A DNA stretch of 64,000 nt from positions 1,212,200,609 to 1,212,264,608 of the forward strand of contig OX336388.2 in the NCBI GenBank assembly GCA_946902985.2. The letters run 5' to 3'. Every line of letters begins with the position of its first letter. The stretch's first letter is position 1. Positions 24,364-37,214 of the stretch are shown one piece after another. A program made the translations under genes and the position numbers. Source of the DNA: Meconema thalassinum (taxonomy: Eukaryota; Arthropoda; Insecta; Orthoptera; Tettigoniidae). The notes beneath the pieces were generated by a model. That model saw only the letters and a list, made by a program, of their open reading frames with translations. It made no database searches and was not told the DNA's origin.

Positions 24364-24823
24364 GCGGCTTCGGTGGCGTAGTTGGCAGCATGCTGAGCTT
24401 CCATGCCCAAGATCACGGGTTCAGACCCTGACGAAGCCATGGGATTTTTTAAGAGCGTTAAAAATCCCTCAGTATGCCTTCCTTCGGAGGGGAAGTAAAG
24501 TGGCGGGCCCTCTAACTACAACTGTGTGAAGCAAAATTTGTAGGTAACATTTAATTAACACTGTAAGTTCCAACGTTCGTCGCCAGGTGCTGGTTGTGGT
24601 GGCATCTAGCAGCCAGGTTCACAGCTAGGTGTCGTTGATGGTAGCATTTGGTAGCAAAAGTAGTAACTACTACTTGAAATTGACCGTCTGCAGTCCTTAC
24701 CTGAATTACATACTAATTCAGCCATCACAATTACACCGGTTATCAGATAGATTCTACCCACACCCAAAGTACACGGGGTTACATGACCGCGTTGTCGCAG
24801 CCCCTAAACTGAGGAACCAACCA
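24364..24823 (+). mobile_element. S1-family SINE
   Basis: Head GCGGCTTCGGTGGCGTAGTT, B box region GGGTTCAGACCC, body and tail (CCTAAACTGAGGAACCAACC). Confidence 0.88.
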
Positions 24824-25104
24824 GACTCTCTGTAGGAGATACAATTTTGCTTGAAGAAGTAACAGACCGTTAGATAGTTACACAGCAGTGTCGAAACCTT
24901 GCATAAGGACAGTGTGACCACCAGTATAAGAATAGACCCCAAATGATGAAAAGGTTACCGTCCCCATAAGACTTAAAAATATGCATAAAAAGACGAAAAA
25001 CAAAGTTTATCAAGCTCCAATTGGAAAATACTTTCTCATAATGAGAGGTATAAAATGAGCTCTGGTCCTTCCACGAAAGCCTCTCTATTTTGCTTATTTT
25101 TGCC

Positions 25105-25410
25105 TATCCCCTAATTTTGCCCGTTGAATTCTACCTCCGCCTTCCAGCGTGCCGAGAGGGATATTTTTAATTGAGGGAGGATTGGGGTAGGAGGCGGCCG
25201 TGGCCTTAAGTTAGGAATCATCCCGGAATTTACTTTCTGTCTATATGCAGTCCGTGTCGTTGTTAGTGGCTCAATGTTGATTGCAGTGAGGCCCTTGAGG
25301 GTGTCTGCTAGCCAGCGTACTTTGGTTTGTCGGGTTCCATTCACTATGAGGAAGATTTTCTTGGTCAATCGGGAATTGTCCATTCGAGCTATATGTCCGT
25401 AGAATTTCAT
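25105..25410 (-). pseudogene. LINE ORF C-terminal remnant
   Basis: Minus-strand translation starts KFYGHIARMDNSRLTKKIF and continues KVRWLADTLKGL. This is the conserved region C-terminal to the reverse-transcriptase domain in endonuclease-reverse-transcriptase LINE ORFs (the RWxGHxxRMxxxRxxKKIF block). Only about 100 codons remain. Confidence 0.7.
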
Positions 25411-25415
25411 TATTA

Positions 25416-25460
<45 letters not shown>

Positions 25461-25492
25461 CATTATTATTATTATTATTATTACTATTAATT
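25411..25492. repeat. (ATT)n microsatellite
   Basis: Near-perfect ATT tract with two interruptions. Confidence 0.9.
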
Positions 25493-25564
25493 TTATTCTT
25501 CTTCTCCCTTCTTCTTTACGACTTACTAAGGACCACGTCATGTCAACTGTTTCTTCTGCATTTT

Positions 25565-27200
25565 AATGTTGGCCCAGTACTCTTTCATTCGCAATCGAAG
25601 TAGCACCTCTCTCTCCGTCGTTCACGCCTTCTCGGTTTTTAGCCTACTTTTCACATTTTGCAAAAATGAGGAAAAAGTAGACTTATGAGATCGATCCGGG
25701 AAAATGTGTGTCTGTCTGTCTGTCTGTCTGACTGTGTGTGCCCCCCCCCCCCCCCCCCCCTATCAACTCCTAAACGGATGCAGCAATCGAAATCAAATTT
25801 AGTATGAGTAAAGATGTATACCGGAATATCTCAAGCCCATATTTGAAAATGATGTCCGTGCTACCAACTGCTGTAAAAACGCAATATAAATTTGTGCTTC
25901 ATGTTGGATATCATGGAAGGTATGAATGGGAGCTATTCCAAAATTGGCACACATATAGATAATACTATTTCAGTTTAAATTCAAGGAGGCCATACATGAC
26001 AGTTTTGCCAAAATACTTTTAAGCCTTCTGATAGGTCCGATTTTTAAATGCATATAACTTCTACACTATTATTGGATTTCAACCAAATTTTGTATGTAAT
26101 ATGTGTACATAAACAGATATGACTGAGTGTATTCTTAAGAGCCATCAGGGCTGCCAACGGTTAATAATTGCTCTCTCTATTTTCTTCACCCAAATACCAA
26201 TATATCTGAAAGTATGCAAGCCGACATCTTTAATCTATGCACACGTATAGTTCATGACATTTTAGATTAATTTGGGTAACTTATATACTTCAGTTCTACC
26301 AACATCATTCTAAGCCTGCTGATAGGACCAATTTTTTAATACATGTAACTCCTATACTATCAGTTGGATTTCACCCAAATTTCGTATGTGCTATGTGAAA
26401 AATAACATATATGACTATAAGTATTCTTAAGAGCAATCAGGGCTGCCAACTGTTAATAAATGCTGTCTATATTTATTTTACCCTAATATTAATATATCAG
26501 AAAGTATGCAAGCCAACAGCTCTATACTTTGCACACGTATAGCACCTGACACTCTAGATTAATTTGGAGTAATTAATATAAGTCAGTGCTGCCAACATGA
26601 TTTTATGGTTGCTGATAGGTCCAATTTTAAAATACATGTAACTTCTATACTAACAAATGGATTTCATCGAAAATTTGCCCAACAAGATATCATAATATTT
26701 CCGATTATTTCTAACCAGCACACGCATGACATTGTTGCCAACATGATTTTACGCATGCTGATAGATCCAATGTCTAACTGCATGTAACGTCTATTTGACT
26801 TCAACCAAATTTTGTATTCTGTGCCTTAAGAGATGGAACTAAGAATATATTCAGTCACCAGGGCTGCCAACTGTAGTGCTCTATTTGGCTACATTATACC
26901 AGGAATATTTCGAACTAATTGGACATTTCGATATTACCAACTTAGTTTCGTCATTATTCTTGATAGGTTCATATAGAATAATCATTGGCATGAAAAGTAG
27001 GCTCTTTAGTTCGTCACGGAACTTCTTGTTAGTTTCAGCTTAGGTTGAAAACTCCGGTGTTCTTGGAGTGTTTCCCTAAGTGGGTCACGCTCCTGGATAT
27101 CTTCCACATGTTCTCCCAATCTCCAACAGATCTTTCTCTATTTGACTGAACCAGGCCACCTTTGTCTTTTTCTCATGGAGAATTTTTTTATTTTATTTAT
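25565..27200 (-). pseudogene. LINE ORF C-terminus split by a 145A element
   Basis: On the minus strand, 27200-27045 reads (in shifting frames) KTKVAWFSQIEKDLLEIG and ERDPLRETLQEHRSF. After the 145A insertion, 25635-25565 reads ERRRERCYF and NEERVLGQ-like pieces. This resembles the basic C-terminal tail of the same LINE type (KW...RKDLxEIGI...IQERxxFR...RMKxYWxxRK). Both sides appear to belong to one ORF interrupted at about 25636/27030. Frames are damaged, so this is a similarity judgement by eye. Confidence 0.5.
25636..27030 (-). mobile_element. 145A modular element, copy 3 (inverted)
   Basis: Minus-orientation copy bounded by TTAGCCTACTTTTCACATTT at the left and CGTCACGGAACTTCTTGTT at the right. 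Internal modules carry the complement of TTGGCAGCACTG (for example CCAACTGCTG, GGGCTGCCAAC). It has a poly-C run (25741-25760) and a GTCT tract near its 3' end. It separates two parts of a LINE remnant. Confidence 0.85.
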
Positions 27201-27312
27201 TATTAGGCCTACTATTATCCGAATTTGCTTTTCATAAGAATAAACCAGTCGTGAAATCAGGGAACCACACATTTTTGATATCAGATTGTAGAGTTTGCTA
27301 ATTGATTGAGGT

Positions 27313-27507
27313 GGAAGGAAGCTTGTAGTTTAACGTGACCTTTAATCTCGTGATCATGAGCCACGGGACCTCCTTTTTACATGGAATCCGAACCACAGGA
27401 CATGGCATTTCACTTACAAAAAAACCCACATGCATTGGCCGGGAATCGAACCCGGTCCGTCTTGGTGAGAGGCATACAGCTTGACCGCTGCGCCACCACA
27501 CCCCTGG
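27313..27507 (-). mobile_element. S3-family SINE
   Basis: GGAAGGAAGC end, GAGCCACGGGACCTCC, GGGAATCGAACCCGGTCCG (B-box complement) and CTTGACCGCTGCGCCACC (A-box side). Confidence 0.9.
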
Positions 27508-28040
27508 ATTGTGATGGAGAGGACACCTTGCTATGAGAGGTCGTGCCAAGTGTGTTGTCAATGCGACTCTGCAAAGCGCGCTCTGGTGTGCCGGCTACAC
27601 AACCCACTAACTCCGTCCAGGCCACTGAGCTAATCTCACAAAGTTGGAGATCGTATCACTGTGGAGTACATGATACAGTAGGTAATCAATGCACTTACTA
27701 CACAACTTTATTGAATTCATATTAGGCGAGGCCCTCTGCTTGTAGGCGAGATGAGTTATTTAATGCCAATATAAATTGGCTTTTCCGGATGCGTCAAAGA
27801 CAAAGTTCATTTCATACAAAATTCATATGATTTCTATCAGTACGCTATATTGAATTCAACATACTCAATTTAGTGAAATATAGGTCAGAACGAGAGATCA
27901 GCTGCCATCTTGTCTAGTAACCGAGACGACTCAGCTTTTTAAAGTCACTTCTGCACTATAATATTACAATATAAACTTTTTATTTCGAACGGGCCACCTC
28001 CTTTAGACTAGTTTAATACACCGACAGGACCAGTGTAACC
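27508..28040. other. No recognised feature
   Basis: No supported gene or repeat. Confidence 0.35.
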
Positions 28041-28455
28041 GAGTGAGTTAAGTCACTATCCAGTCTGAGTAGAGAAGCCGCAGTTTGGTGAGCTGAGTTT
28101 CGAATCCTAATTCTGACAGTAGCCATCTTGCGTGTGGTATTTTTCCCACGGTTTTCCATACTAATTCTAGCACAATACCTCATTTCAACTCATGGAGCAC
28201 CGATCCCATATCGAAGGTCCAGCTTTGATTCCAGACACAGCCAAGAGAGGTATAGAACGGGACAGTTCCTTTCAACAGGTCCACGGTCGATGTACTTCCA
28301 AAATCCCTTCCCTGACCCTTTCATAATTAGACCCAAGTTCGCGGTCACCTTGGCATTGGCCCTGCACCATCCCCAGTTGCATCTGCTGACAGTGTGTTCA
28401 GAGGAATGATCCCTCGCAGAGTTCGTGGGTGACGTCTAGCAGGGAGGATAAGTGA
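28041..28455 (+). mobile_element. S6-family SINE-like repeat
   Basis: Shares CTTTCAACAGGTCCACGG, CCATCCCCAGTTGCATCTGC and GAGGAATGATCCCTC with 15105-15425. Its head has TTTCGAATCCTA, a B-box-like motif. Confidence 0.65.
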
Positions 28456-28670
28456 TAGGAAAATCTTATACCTATGCTGAAAGTGGAAGAGTGTTTGCAG
28501 AACTATGCCCAAGGTTACAGGTTCAACTCTCAACACAGTCTGTTTGTATTACAAGGTGCTTAACCTTGAGATTGTTTAACAACAGTAGGAATAAAAGTAG
28601 ATGTAAAACAAATTGCTATTATTATATTTATTATTTTAATTGTTGTTATTGTTATTCGGTAAGACTTGAA

Positions 28671-28864
28671 AAAGAAAGGAAGCTTTTAGGTTTTACGTGA
28701 CCGTTAATCATGCGATCATGAGCCACGAGACCTCCTTTTTACGTGGAATCCCAATAACAGGACATGGCATTTAACATCAAAAATCTCACATGCATTGACC
28801 GGGAATTGAACCCGGTCCACCTTGGAGAAAGGCCAACAGCTTGACCGCTGCGCCCCCACGCTCC
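28671..28864 (-). mobile_element. S3-family SINE
   Basis: GAAAGGAAGCTTTTAGGTTT end, GAGCCACGAGACCTCC, GGGAATTGAACCCGGTCC and CTTGACCGCTGCGCC. Confidence 0.88.
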
Positions 28865-29696
28865 TCAAGTAAGTCATGAACATTTCTGATTGGTGAGATA
28901 CATTCACTTCTGAGAATTGTGGAGAGATTTCTGCACTGATTTTCCAGAAATCATATGCAGATATTAGCTGCCCTTTTCCTGAAATCAGCAACTCGATATA
29001 TCATCTTACGATAGACAGATTTGAGAATGAAACGAGTGAGTGCACTGCTGAACCAGTCTATACCAGTGTAAAGGATTTGTTTTCTGTGTTTAGCTCTTCA
29101 TGTAGTCACGTAGTCCAACGATCACGAGCTTGAATGTGGCGAGGAATACAAAATAAACCTCGAATGGGCGCTGCCTTATTCGAGACTCCCGCCCTGGGAT
29201 CTAACTATAGAAGAGATATGTCGCCTTTAAGCACATGGAATAATATGAGTTCACAAGTTTAATCCCCCATGAGATTACAAATAGTGGTATGTGGTTTTGC
29301 ACCCATAGGGTCATGTTGAGTCCAGCATTGCATCTATACATTTGGACTTCACAACTTCATATTATTACCTTTCGAACATCTTTGGTCAACTCTTGTACTC
29401 TTCCAATCCTCGCTGTACTAAGTTATCAGAAGCCTAAGATGACTCATTTACCAGTCATAACTGGTCCTGGTTTTCTTTCTTTCCTCGTACTCTAATTTTT
29501 CTAGCGATCAATAGGGAAAATGTGTTTGTAGATCACAACGTGTAGTAGGACTACATCCTGGGTTACATTCAGTCTTCTAGTAGACTGTAAAGCGTTCACG
29601 GTTGTGGGATTCCTGAGCAGATCATGTTCCCTCTTCCAGTGAATTTCGTTCGAACTCGCACCTTATTCTATTTCATTTCTCCCTTGTATGACGGAC
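28865..29696. other. No recognised feature
   Basis: No supported gene. Confidence 0.35.
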
Positions 29697-30111
29697 CACC
29701 TTATGGTGTAGCGGCTAGCATTCTTGGTTGTCACTCTGGAGGTCCGGGTTCGATTTCCGGCTCTGCTAAGAAATTTAATTCCGGTCTTGGCGCTGAAACG
29801 GAGTACACTCAACCTCTTGCAGAACTGAGAAGATGCCAGTTTGTTTCCCACCTCAGCCATCCTGAGAGTGGTTTTCCGTGGTCTCCCCACTTCTGCTTCA
29901 GGCAAATGCCGAGATGGTTCCTAACTTAAGACCACGGCCGCCTTCTTCCCAATCCTGACTTAAATTACAAATACAGAGGTGTGCAAATGATTAGACTTGA
30001 TGGCAGTTTTCCAACATTTACTTTGTATGCTTTAGTGACTTAATACAGTAGAAATGATTTGGAGGAGCTGCAATTATTTCAAATGTTTAATCAATAGTCT
30101 TAATAACATGA

Positions 30112-31823
30112 TTTAACCTATTTTCGTTTATGAAAAAATTGGCTTATGAGATCACCTTTTGTCAGTGTGTCTGCCTGTGTGTGCGTGTGAGTGTGATGGT
30201 CTGTGCCCCCCCCTAATAACTTCTAAACGGCTGGAGCAATTTCAATGAAACTCGGTAAGTTCATAGCATTATTCCGGACAACCCCGACCGTGCCCTTAAA
30301 ATTATGTAACGTCTCACCAATCCAACATGGCGGCTGTGCGAAATATTTCACCAGCATTCAATATCTCCGACACTTTTACCGATATCACCCTGTAATATTT
30401 TAAGGTGATAAAGGGAACTACTAGAAGTTCACCTATGTGACTTTTGAAAACCTGGTAACTACAAAACCAACATGGCGGCCAAGCGAAGTTGCGACTTTTA
30501 AATAGTCGTTTCTCGCGATTTAACCAACCAAACGCAATAAAACTTGGTACGGTATATATTTACACATTTTAATGCACCGACATCTAACTTCGTTCAATTG
30601 TTTATATAACCTCAAGATGGCGGTTGTGCGAAATATTTCACCGGCATTCTATATATCTGAAACTATTAGCGGTGTCACCCCAAAATTTTGTACTGAGATG
30701 AAGGAAAGGAAGCTTTTGGTTTTACTTGACCGTTAATCATGCAATCATGAGCCACGGGACCTCCTTTTTACGTGGAATCCGAACCACAGGACATGGCATT
30801 TCACATCGAAAATCTCACATACATTGACCGGGAATCGAACCCGGTCCACCTTGGTGAGAGGCCAACAGCTTGACCGCTGCGCCACCACGCCCCCGGAGAT
30901 GAAGGGCACTACTGGAAGTTCATCTATAAGACTATAAAACCGGTTAACTACAAAACGAATATGGCGGCCAAGCGAAGCTGGAAATTTTAAAAACTGTAGA
31001 CCTTTCTCGCGATTTAATGATCCAAACGCAATGAAACTTGGTACAGGAAACGTTAATACACATTGTAATGCACTGGTATCTAATTTAGTTCAATTGTTTA
31101 CATAACGTCAAGATGGCGGCTGTGCGGCTTTTAAAATTAAGTTTTTTGTTTCTTGTGTCGTAATCATGCGATCGAAGTGAAAGTTTGAATAATGAACCTA
31201 CCTTTAATGGTACATGACTCTATTGCCTATACATATAACAATCTAACATGGCGACCATCCGAAATATTTAGATGGGTCTCAATATATACGGATCTATTAC
31301 AGCAATCAAACTGAATTTTTAATGTTCATAGGGACTATGAACATAAGTTCACCTGTAGGACTTTCAATAACCTGGTGGTCACAAATCCAACATGGCGGCG
31401 ACGCGAAGTATAAATATTCACATGGTCGTTTCTCGCAATTTAACCATCCGAGTGCAGTGACACTTGGTACAGTAAATCCTTATACAAATGTTGAACCACT
31501 GGCATCTAATTTTTTCTATTGTTTCCATAACCACAAAATGGCAGTTGTGCGAAATTTTAAAATCTCGTTCTTACTTCTTGTGTCCTAACCATGGGATTGA
31601 AGTTTAATACTACACGTATGCAATAATCTTCATGTAACAGTACAAAACTCTAAGACCTACATATATACAAATCCAACATGGCGACCATCCGCAATATTTA
31701 GTCTGTTCTCAATATCTACGAATCTATTACAGCAATCAAACAGAAATTTTGTATGTTGATAGAGGCAATTAACATAAGTAGGATATATGAAAATAGGCTG
31801 TATAGTTCTTCACGGAACTTGTT
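30112..31823 (-). mobile_element. 145B modular element, copy 1 (inverted)
   Basis: Minus-orientation element whose 5' end reads AAGTTCCGTGAAGAACTATA then CAGCCTATTTTC, and whose 3' end reads GAAAATAGGTTAAA. ATGGCGGC or ATGGCGAC-type motifs occur at 30327, 30472, 30617, 30961, 31113, 31248, 31392, 31538 and 31678, about 145 bp apart once the nested S3 SINE is removed. No coding capacity. Confidence 0.85.
30705..30895 (-). mobile_element. S3-family SINE nested in 145B, 10-bp TSD
   Basis: Full-length S3 SINE (191 bp) flanked by GAGATGAAGG at 30695-30704 and 30896-30905. Its removal restores the normal module spacing of the 145B host element. Confidence 0.95.
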
Positions 31824-32400
31824 TAAGAATCTGTCAGTAAAATCATTGTATACTGTTTTCACTTGAGCATATTTCCTTGTCAATGTAGAATGTAACACGT
31901 TCTCATTTGATTGCTTTATTCAACTTTTCCCTTTAATTTAGACCAGAGATATTGGATGTCTTTTATTACTGATTGTACTATGCAATGATTGTACACTCTA
32001 GAACTATTCAAGATTCGTGGACATTGGATTGAAATCACCTGATTTAGAGGATACAATCCAAATTCAATGAAACAAAATAGGAAAAGCGTACCCAGCTCAG
32101 GACTTCCTCAAAACCTCCAATTTTGAAGATTTCCAGATGCAATTCCTTATAGGAAACGATGTAAGTCCACAGGGGATAAAAATAATACCAAGTAGTGTGC
32201 TAAAATTAAAATAATATGATTTTGAATAAAGAATTATGACCGATTTAAATTATTATTTTTTGTCTAATAATTTGCACACCTCTGTACATGCACTAATACA
32301 GCCACCCAATCATACAGGTTGTCAAAATGATCCCACACCCTACCAAGTACAGTACACGAGGCTACATGACCATGATTTCTTAAGGCCCGTAAATGAATCA

Positions 32401-33324
32401 AAACAACAACATTACTACCATAACAAGAGTATTTTGAAGAGGTTCAGATCAAACAAATATTCCACCATTAACTTAACTTTTGTTATCGATTGTGTGTTTT
32501 GTGAGTTGAGTCATCAAGTGTTGTGTGACATGACTTTGGATGTTGGGGTAAACAAACACGGAAGATGTTCGTTCACCTCCCCTCGCAGATCCTGGTGGAC
32601 AGATAAACAAAGCCCGTCCCCTTCCCCGCGATACACCTCGCTAGGTGATAAATTGGACGGGCAGACGGCTCCCTGACAGGTGGAAATAGAAAATGAAATG
32701 TGCATAAGGTTTCATCATAAGCTGCGTTCGTGACACGCGGAGTAGCGTGAAAAATGGGGCAACCTGCAAGACTTGAGGTCGATCCCGCACTAGATCAGCG
32801 TGGTAAGGATATGAGAGCTTGAGAGATGAAGATCTCCACTCAGCTGTTGCTATTGCTTTCTCAATCTTTTATATTAAGTCTGTCTGTTAGGTAGTCAGCC
32901 CGAAGGCTGGTTGGATCCTCAATAAGTACCGCCGTTAAGTTATGTGGGTAGATACCCACAAAAAACAAAGGCAGACATATATTGAGGCGTACTAGGCAAG
33001 ATGAGGAGTGAGGTAGTTTGCCATTGCTTTCCTCACTGAGTCAGAACAGCAGTACTAACCCTATGAGTAGAACCTTTCACAGCATCCACAAGCACTGACT
33101 GTGCCCAGAATGTCGTTACTAAGCACCACCCATACTTCAGTAGCTTCCATAATAATCACAGCCATGAGTGAGACTGAGACATCGGTGAAAAGCCACATTT
33201 TACTCTAGCCTGGGCCAACCGACAAATGCAAATGTACTGCATTCATCAAGAGATGGCAAACATACATATTACATTAAGGGGATTCTATAAGCAAATTTAT
33301 ACTTTTAAACGTGTTCTATTAACT
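32401..33324. other. Unclassified interspersed repeat, no gene
   Basis: From about 32740 to 33250 the sequence has the look of an old arthropod interspersed repeat (GTCAGCCCGAAGGCTGGTTG, GTTTGCCATTGCTTTCCTC). It has no second copy in the window and no coding capacity. Confidence 0.4.
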
Positions 33325-33655
33325 TCAGTAACCGACAGCAGTGGCTACGCTGGCTAAACAGCAGTGTTAGGTCTTGGGGCCAAGCTCTCTGCTGACTCGG
33401 TAGACGCGTGGGTTCGAGCCCCACCGTTGGCCGTCCTTGAAATGGTTTCTCGTGGTTTCCCATTTTCAACACCTGACAAATGCTGGGACGGTACCTTCTG
33501 ACAGGCCACGGCCGCTTCCTTCCACATTCTTGCCCAGTTTCATTCATCTTCGTCCATTCCATCTCTCATGCCGACGCGCAGGTCGCCCACGGGCGTCGAC
33601 TAGAAAGACCTGCACTCGGCCTCTCAGGAGGCCATACGACAAAAAAAAAACTTCA
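33325..33655 (+). mobile_element. S5-family SINE
   Basis: CAGCAGTGGCTACGCTGGCT (A-box side), GTGGGTTCGAGCCCCACC (B box) and CAGGCCACGGCCGCTTCC, ending in an A-rich run. Inverse counterpart at 22515-22865. Confidence 0.75.
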
Positions 33656-33689
33656 GTAACATCCGCCAAGTCAATAATATTGATGTAGT

Positions 33690-34095
33690 TCTTGATTGTT
33701 GTAGGGGCTTTTGAAACATTGTGATCATGTAGCCCTGTGCAGTTGGATGTGTGTATTATTTGTATGATAACCTGTGTCACTGTAATGTCTGTAGAAGTGT
33801 GTGTCTTTGTGATTGAGGTAGGAATTGGGTAGGAAGCGGCCGTGGCATTAAGTTAGGTACCATTCCAGTATTTCTACCCAAGGCAAATCTTCGGATGGCT
33901 CCTAACGTGAGGCGACGGCCTCTTACTTCCCAATACCACTCTCAATTACAAATACACATTCTACAACAGACACCACAATAAGACAGGTTATGAGACAAAT
34001 CATTCATTCATTTATTAATTCATACATATATAAATATATACCCAAGTACTCGGGGTTAAATGACCACGATTTCACAAAGACCCTATACCGAAATG
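33690..34095. mobile_element. Two S4-type SINE tails, head to head
   Basis: 33690-33880 is a minus-strand S4 tail and body (GTGATCATGTAGCCCTGTG, GGAAGCGGCCGTGGCATTAA). 33880-34095 is a plus-strand S4 body and tail (GGCAAATCTTCGGATGGC, GGGGTTAAATGACCACG). They abut in inverted orientation. Confidence 0.6.
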
Positions 34096-34280
34096 AATTA
34101 ACAATAAAACAACGTAGGCAATTTTGGCATGAACAGCATTGCTCTTCTTGATTATCGTATCCATTAATGCTGATTTAATGGTCGGGTTAGCTCAGTGCGT
34201 TAAAATCCAAGGCAATGGGGTCAGGTTGGAGTTGACTCCAAAAGTGTTTCGTTCCTTAGCGAACGACAATTCGATGGTTC

Positions 34281-34562
34281 AGTTCCACAGTGCCCAAGAT
34301 CGCGGGTTCAAACCTGGCCGAAGTCGTCGGATGTTTTAAGAGCGTTAAAATCCTTCAGTATGCCTTCCTTCGGAGGGGAAGTAAAGCCGGCGGTTCCATG
34401 TCATAGATTTATGGCATTTAAAAGATCCTTCCACTAACTAAACGTGTGTGAAGCTAAATTTCTGGGTTAGATTTCGTTGAAACTCTCTATCAAAGGTTCC
34501 AACGTTCACCATTAGATGTCAGCGACATCTGGTAGCGAAATCTGGAACTACTTGAAATTGAA
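34281..34562 (+). mobile_element. S1-family SINE, truncated at both ends
   Basis: B box GGGTTCAAACC, CCGAAGTCGTCGGATG, CCTTCCTTCGGAGGGGAAGT and a shortened 3' part ending near GGAACTACTTGAAATTGA. Confidence 0.8.
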
Positions 34563-35789
34563 CGGAATTTGTAGCTCACCCAATCGGTGTCCGCTTGAAA
34601 CAGCTACAGCCTCTGGCGAATCGAACATGTCCTCGGACACTCCCGGCACTAAAAGCCATACGCTAAATAAATAAACAGTGCGAAACAGCCGATATAATAT
34701 GTTGTATAATCCATGAGCTGCCAGAATGGTCATGACATTTGGCCGGAAATTCCAAGTCAGTCATCACCTCTTGACCAATCCATGTTCGCATAGTTGATGT
34801 CATAATACTCTGCGATGCAATATTACAACCCACGTGCTTCAGTGACTGGTAAGCTGTATCTCTGGCTTGTACAGTTTGGCAACCTCGTTATCAGACCACA
34901 TGGAGAGGCAGTAACTGTCAATCTTATTCTGGCAGCTCACATACTGTAGTATAGAGATGAAAGATAAAAATAAAATGTCAAGTTAGATATCGTTGCATTG
35001 AACTATACTTCCACATTGGTGTAATCGTAACAAGATATCGTGGTATTGAATTCCCTTAAAAATTGTATTTATTAAGCTTTGCTTAAATTTTAAATTTCTT
35101 CTCCTGAAAAGCTTGATTCTTTTAGATGTAGTACTATTGAACTGGGCCATTGAATTTTAACTCGATTACCAGACCGATGTTTCACTAGTTAGGTGTAGGT
35201 CAATGTTCCAACCCGCCTGGGGTGAATTATAGCCCACAAAGCTTCTACATTTTCATAGTAGCCTATAGCACGATTAGAATAGCGTGCAGTCAAGTCATAC
35301 CCACAAATTACATCCATGCAGATGTAGTACATGAAAAGGATAATGTTATGTCAGCACTAAAGCTATTTCGTTCTTTCTTTATCAGTAGAATTGCTGCATT
35401 TAAGGAACACGAAAGAGTTCTCTGTTCCCGCTATGGCCTTATTTTGTAGATTTGGTCTTTATCTTTCGTAAAACTCGAGAATATTTTAAATAAAGTTTGC
35501 ATTCACCGGTACAACCACTCTCATTTCTACCCCCAATGCATAGCTGAGCGCGTTAATTCATGCATCACGATTGCGACGGAGAGTTGCAACAAGTTCGGAG
35601 ATAGAAAGATGAAATCTCTGCTCTGACAGCGGTCATTATACGTTTTGTTTTTCCCTGGTTTCTCCACACTCCGTCCAGGCAGTTACCGGAAAAGTACTTC
35701 ATTTCATATCCTAGGTCACCCACCACATTTTTAGACCCAAATAATAATCGGTAATTTTTGAAACTCCGTAAATCACAAGTAATGAAAGA
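34563..35789. other. No recognised feature
   Basis: No supported gene. The 75-codon frame at 35222-35449 is unrelated to anything I recognise. Confidence 0.35.
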
Positions 35790-37214
35790 AATTCGAGAAA
35801 GAATTAACTAGGAAGATTCAAGGAGATACAATCTAAACTCTGAAATTTGGAGATTTGCTGATAACATTGTCATCTTCGCCGATTCACCAGAGGATCTGAA
35901 TGAGTTTTTAAATGGCATGGACTCCATTTAGAGGAAGGAATTTATGATGAAAATCAATAAATGCAAAACAAAGTAATGAAATGTAGCGGAGAGAAAACAA
36001 AAACCCCTTATTGACGTCAAATTGGCAGGTGGAAAGCTGAAGTGCGTAGGATTCTTTTGGTAGTTAGGAACTAAAAAAAAAACAGTGATGACGAAGCAAA
36101 GAGGATTCAGAAAGTAGGTTAACTCAAGTAAGGAAAGCAATTCTAAAGAAAAGAAATCTGTTGACATTAATTACAGATTTAGGTATTAAATAATCATTTT
36201 GAATGCCTTTGTCTGGAACGTGGCTCTGTCAGGAAGTCAAACTAGGACTGTTGATGCAGCAGAAAAGAAGAAAAAAAGCAGTTGAAATGTGGTGTTACAG
36301 GAGAATGATGAAGAGCAGATGGGTGAATAGAGTAACAAATAAAGAGGTATTAAAACGAGTGGGCCAGGAGATGTTTCTGTCGACTGCTAATGAAGAGAAG
36401 ACGTACTGTAGGTCGGTAGCACACATACTAATACACTCATTTGTCATTTGCAGCTCTTCAGTTGGTCAACACGATTATGCCCAATGAATGGGTGGGATAC
36501 AAGATATAACAAGTAGTTCCGTGAAGTACTATACAGCCTATTTTCATATATCCTACTTATGATAATAGCCACTATCAACATACAAAATTTCAGTTTGATT
36601 GCTGTAATAGATTCGTAGATATTGAGAACCGACTAAATATTTCGGATGGTCGCCATGTTGGATTTTATATATGTAGATCCTACAGTTATGTACTGTTACA
36701 TGAAGATTATTGTGTACGTGTAGCATTCAAACTTCAATCGCATGATTAGGACACAAAAAGTAACAAGGATATTTTAAAATTTCGCACAGCTGCCATCTTG
36801 TGGTTATGGAAACAATTGAAATAAATTAGATACCAGTGGATTAACATTCGGTTAAGGATTTACTGTACCAAGTTTCACTGCACTCGGATGGTTAAATTGC
36901 GAGAAACGTCCATGTGAATATTTATACTTCGCGTCACCGCCATGTTGGATTTGTGATCACCAGGTTATTTAAAGTACTATAGGTGAACTTAAGTTTATAG
37001 CCCCTATGAACATTAAAAAATTCAGTTTGATTGCTATAATAGCTTCGTAGATATTCAGAGCCGTCTAAATATTTCGGATGGTAGCCATGTTGGATTGTTA
37101 AATGTATAGGCCATAGAGTCATGTACCATTAAAGGAAAATTATTGCGTAGGTTCATTATTCAAAATAAGTTATGCACTTGTCCACTTTACAATACAAAAA
37201 TATCTTTTTATTTA

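Larger units (their letters stand above)
29974..32284. mobile_element. Mariner/Tc1-type TIR element 'B'
   Basis: Termini CAGAGGTGTGCAAATGATTA and the inverse CTAATAATTTGCACACCTCTG, with TA at 29972-29973 and 32285-32286. Its right part (32030-32180) matches 2575-2730 of element A. It has no transposase of its own and carries a nested 145B element. Confidence 0.85.
29697..32400 (+). mobile_element. S4-family SINE split by element B
   Basis: The tRNA-like head (GGTGTAGCGGCTAGCATTC, B box GGGTTCGATTTCC) and body run 29697-29971. The shared tail (CATGCACTAATACAGCCACC ... GAGGCTACATGACC) resumes at 32287. Removing 29974-32284 and one TA restores the ...TTACAAATA|CATGCACTAATACAG order seen in other S4 copies. 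Confidence 0.85.
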
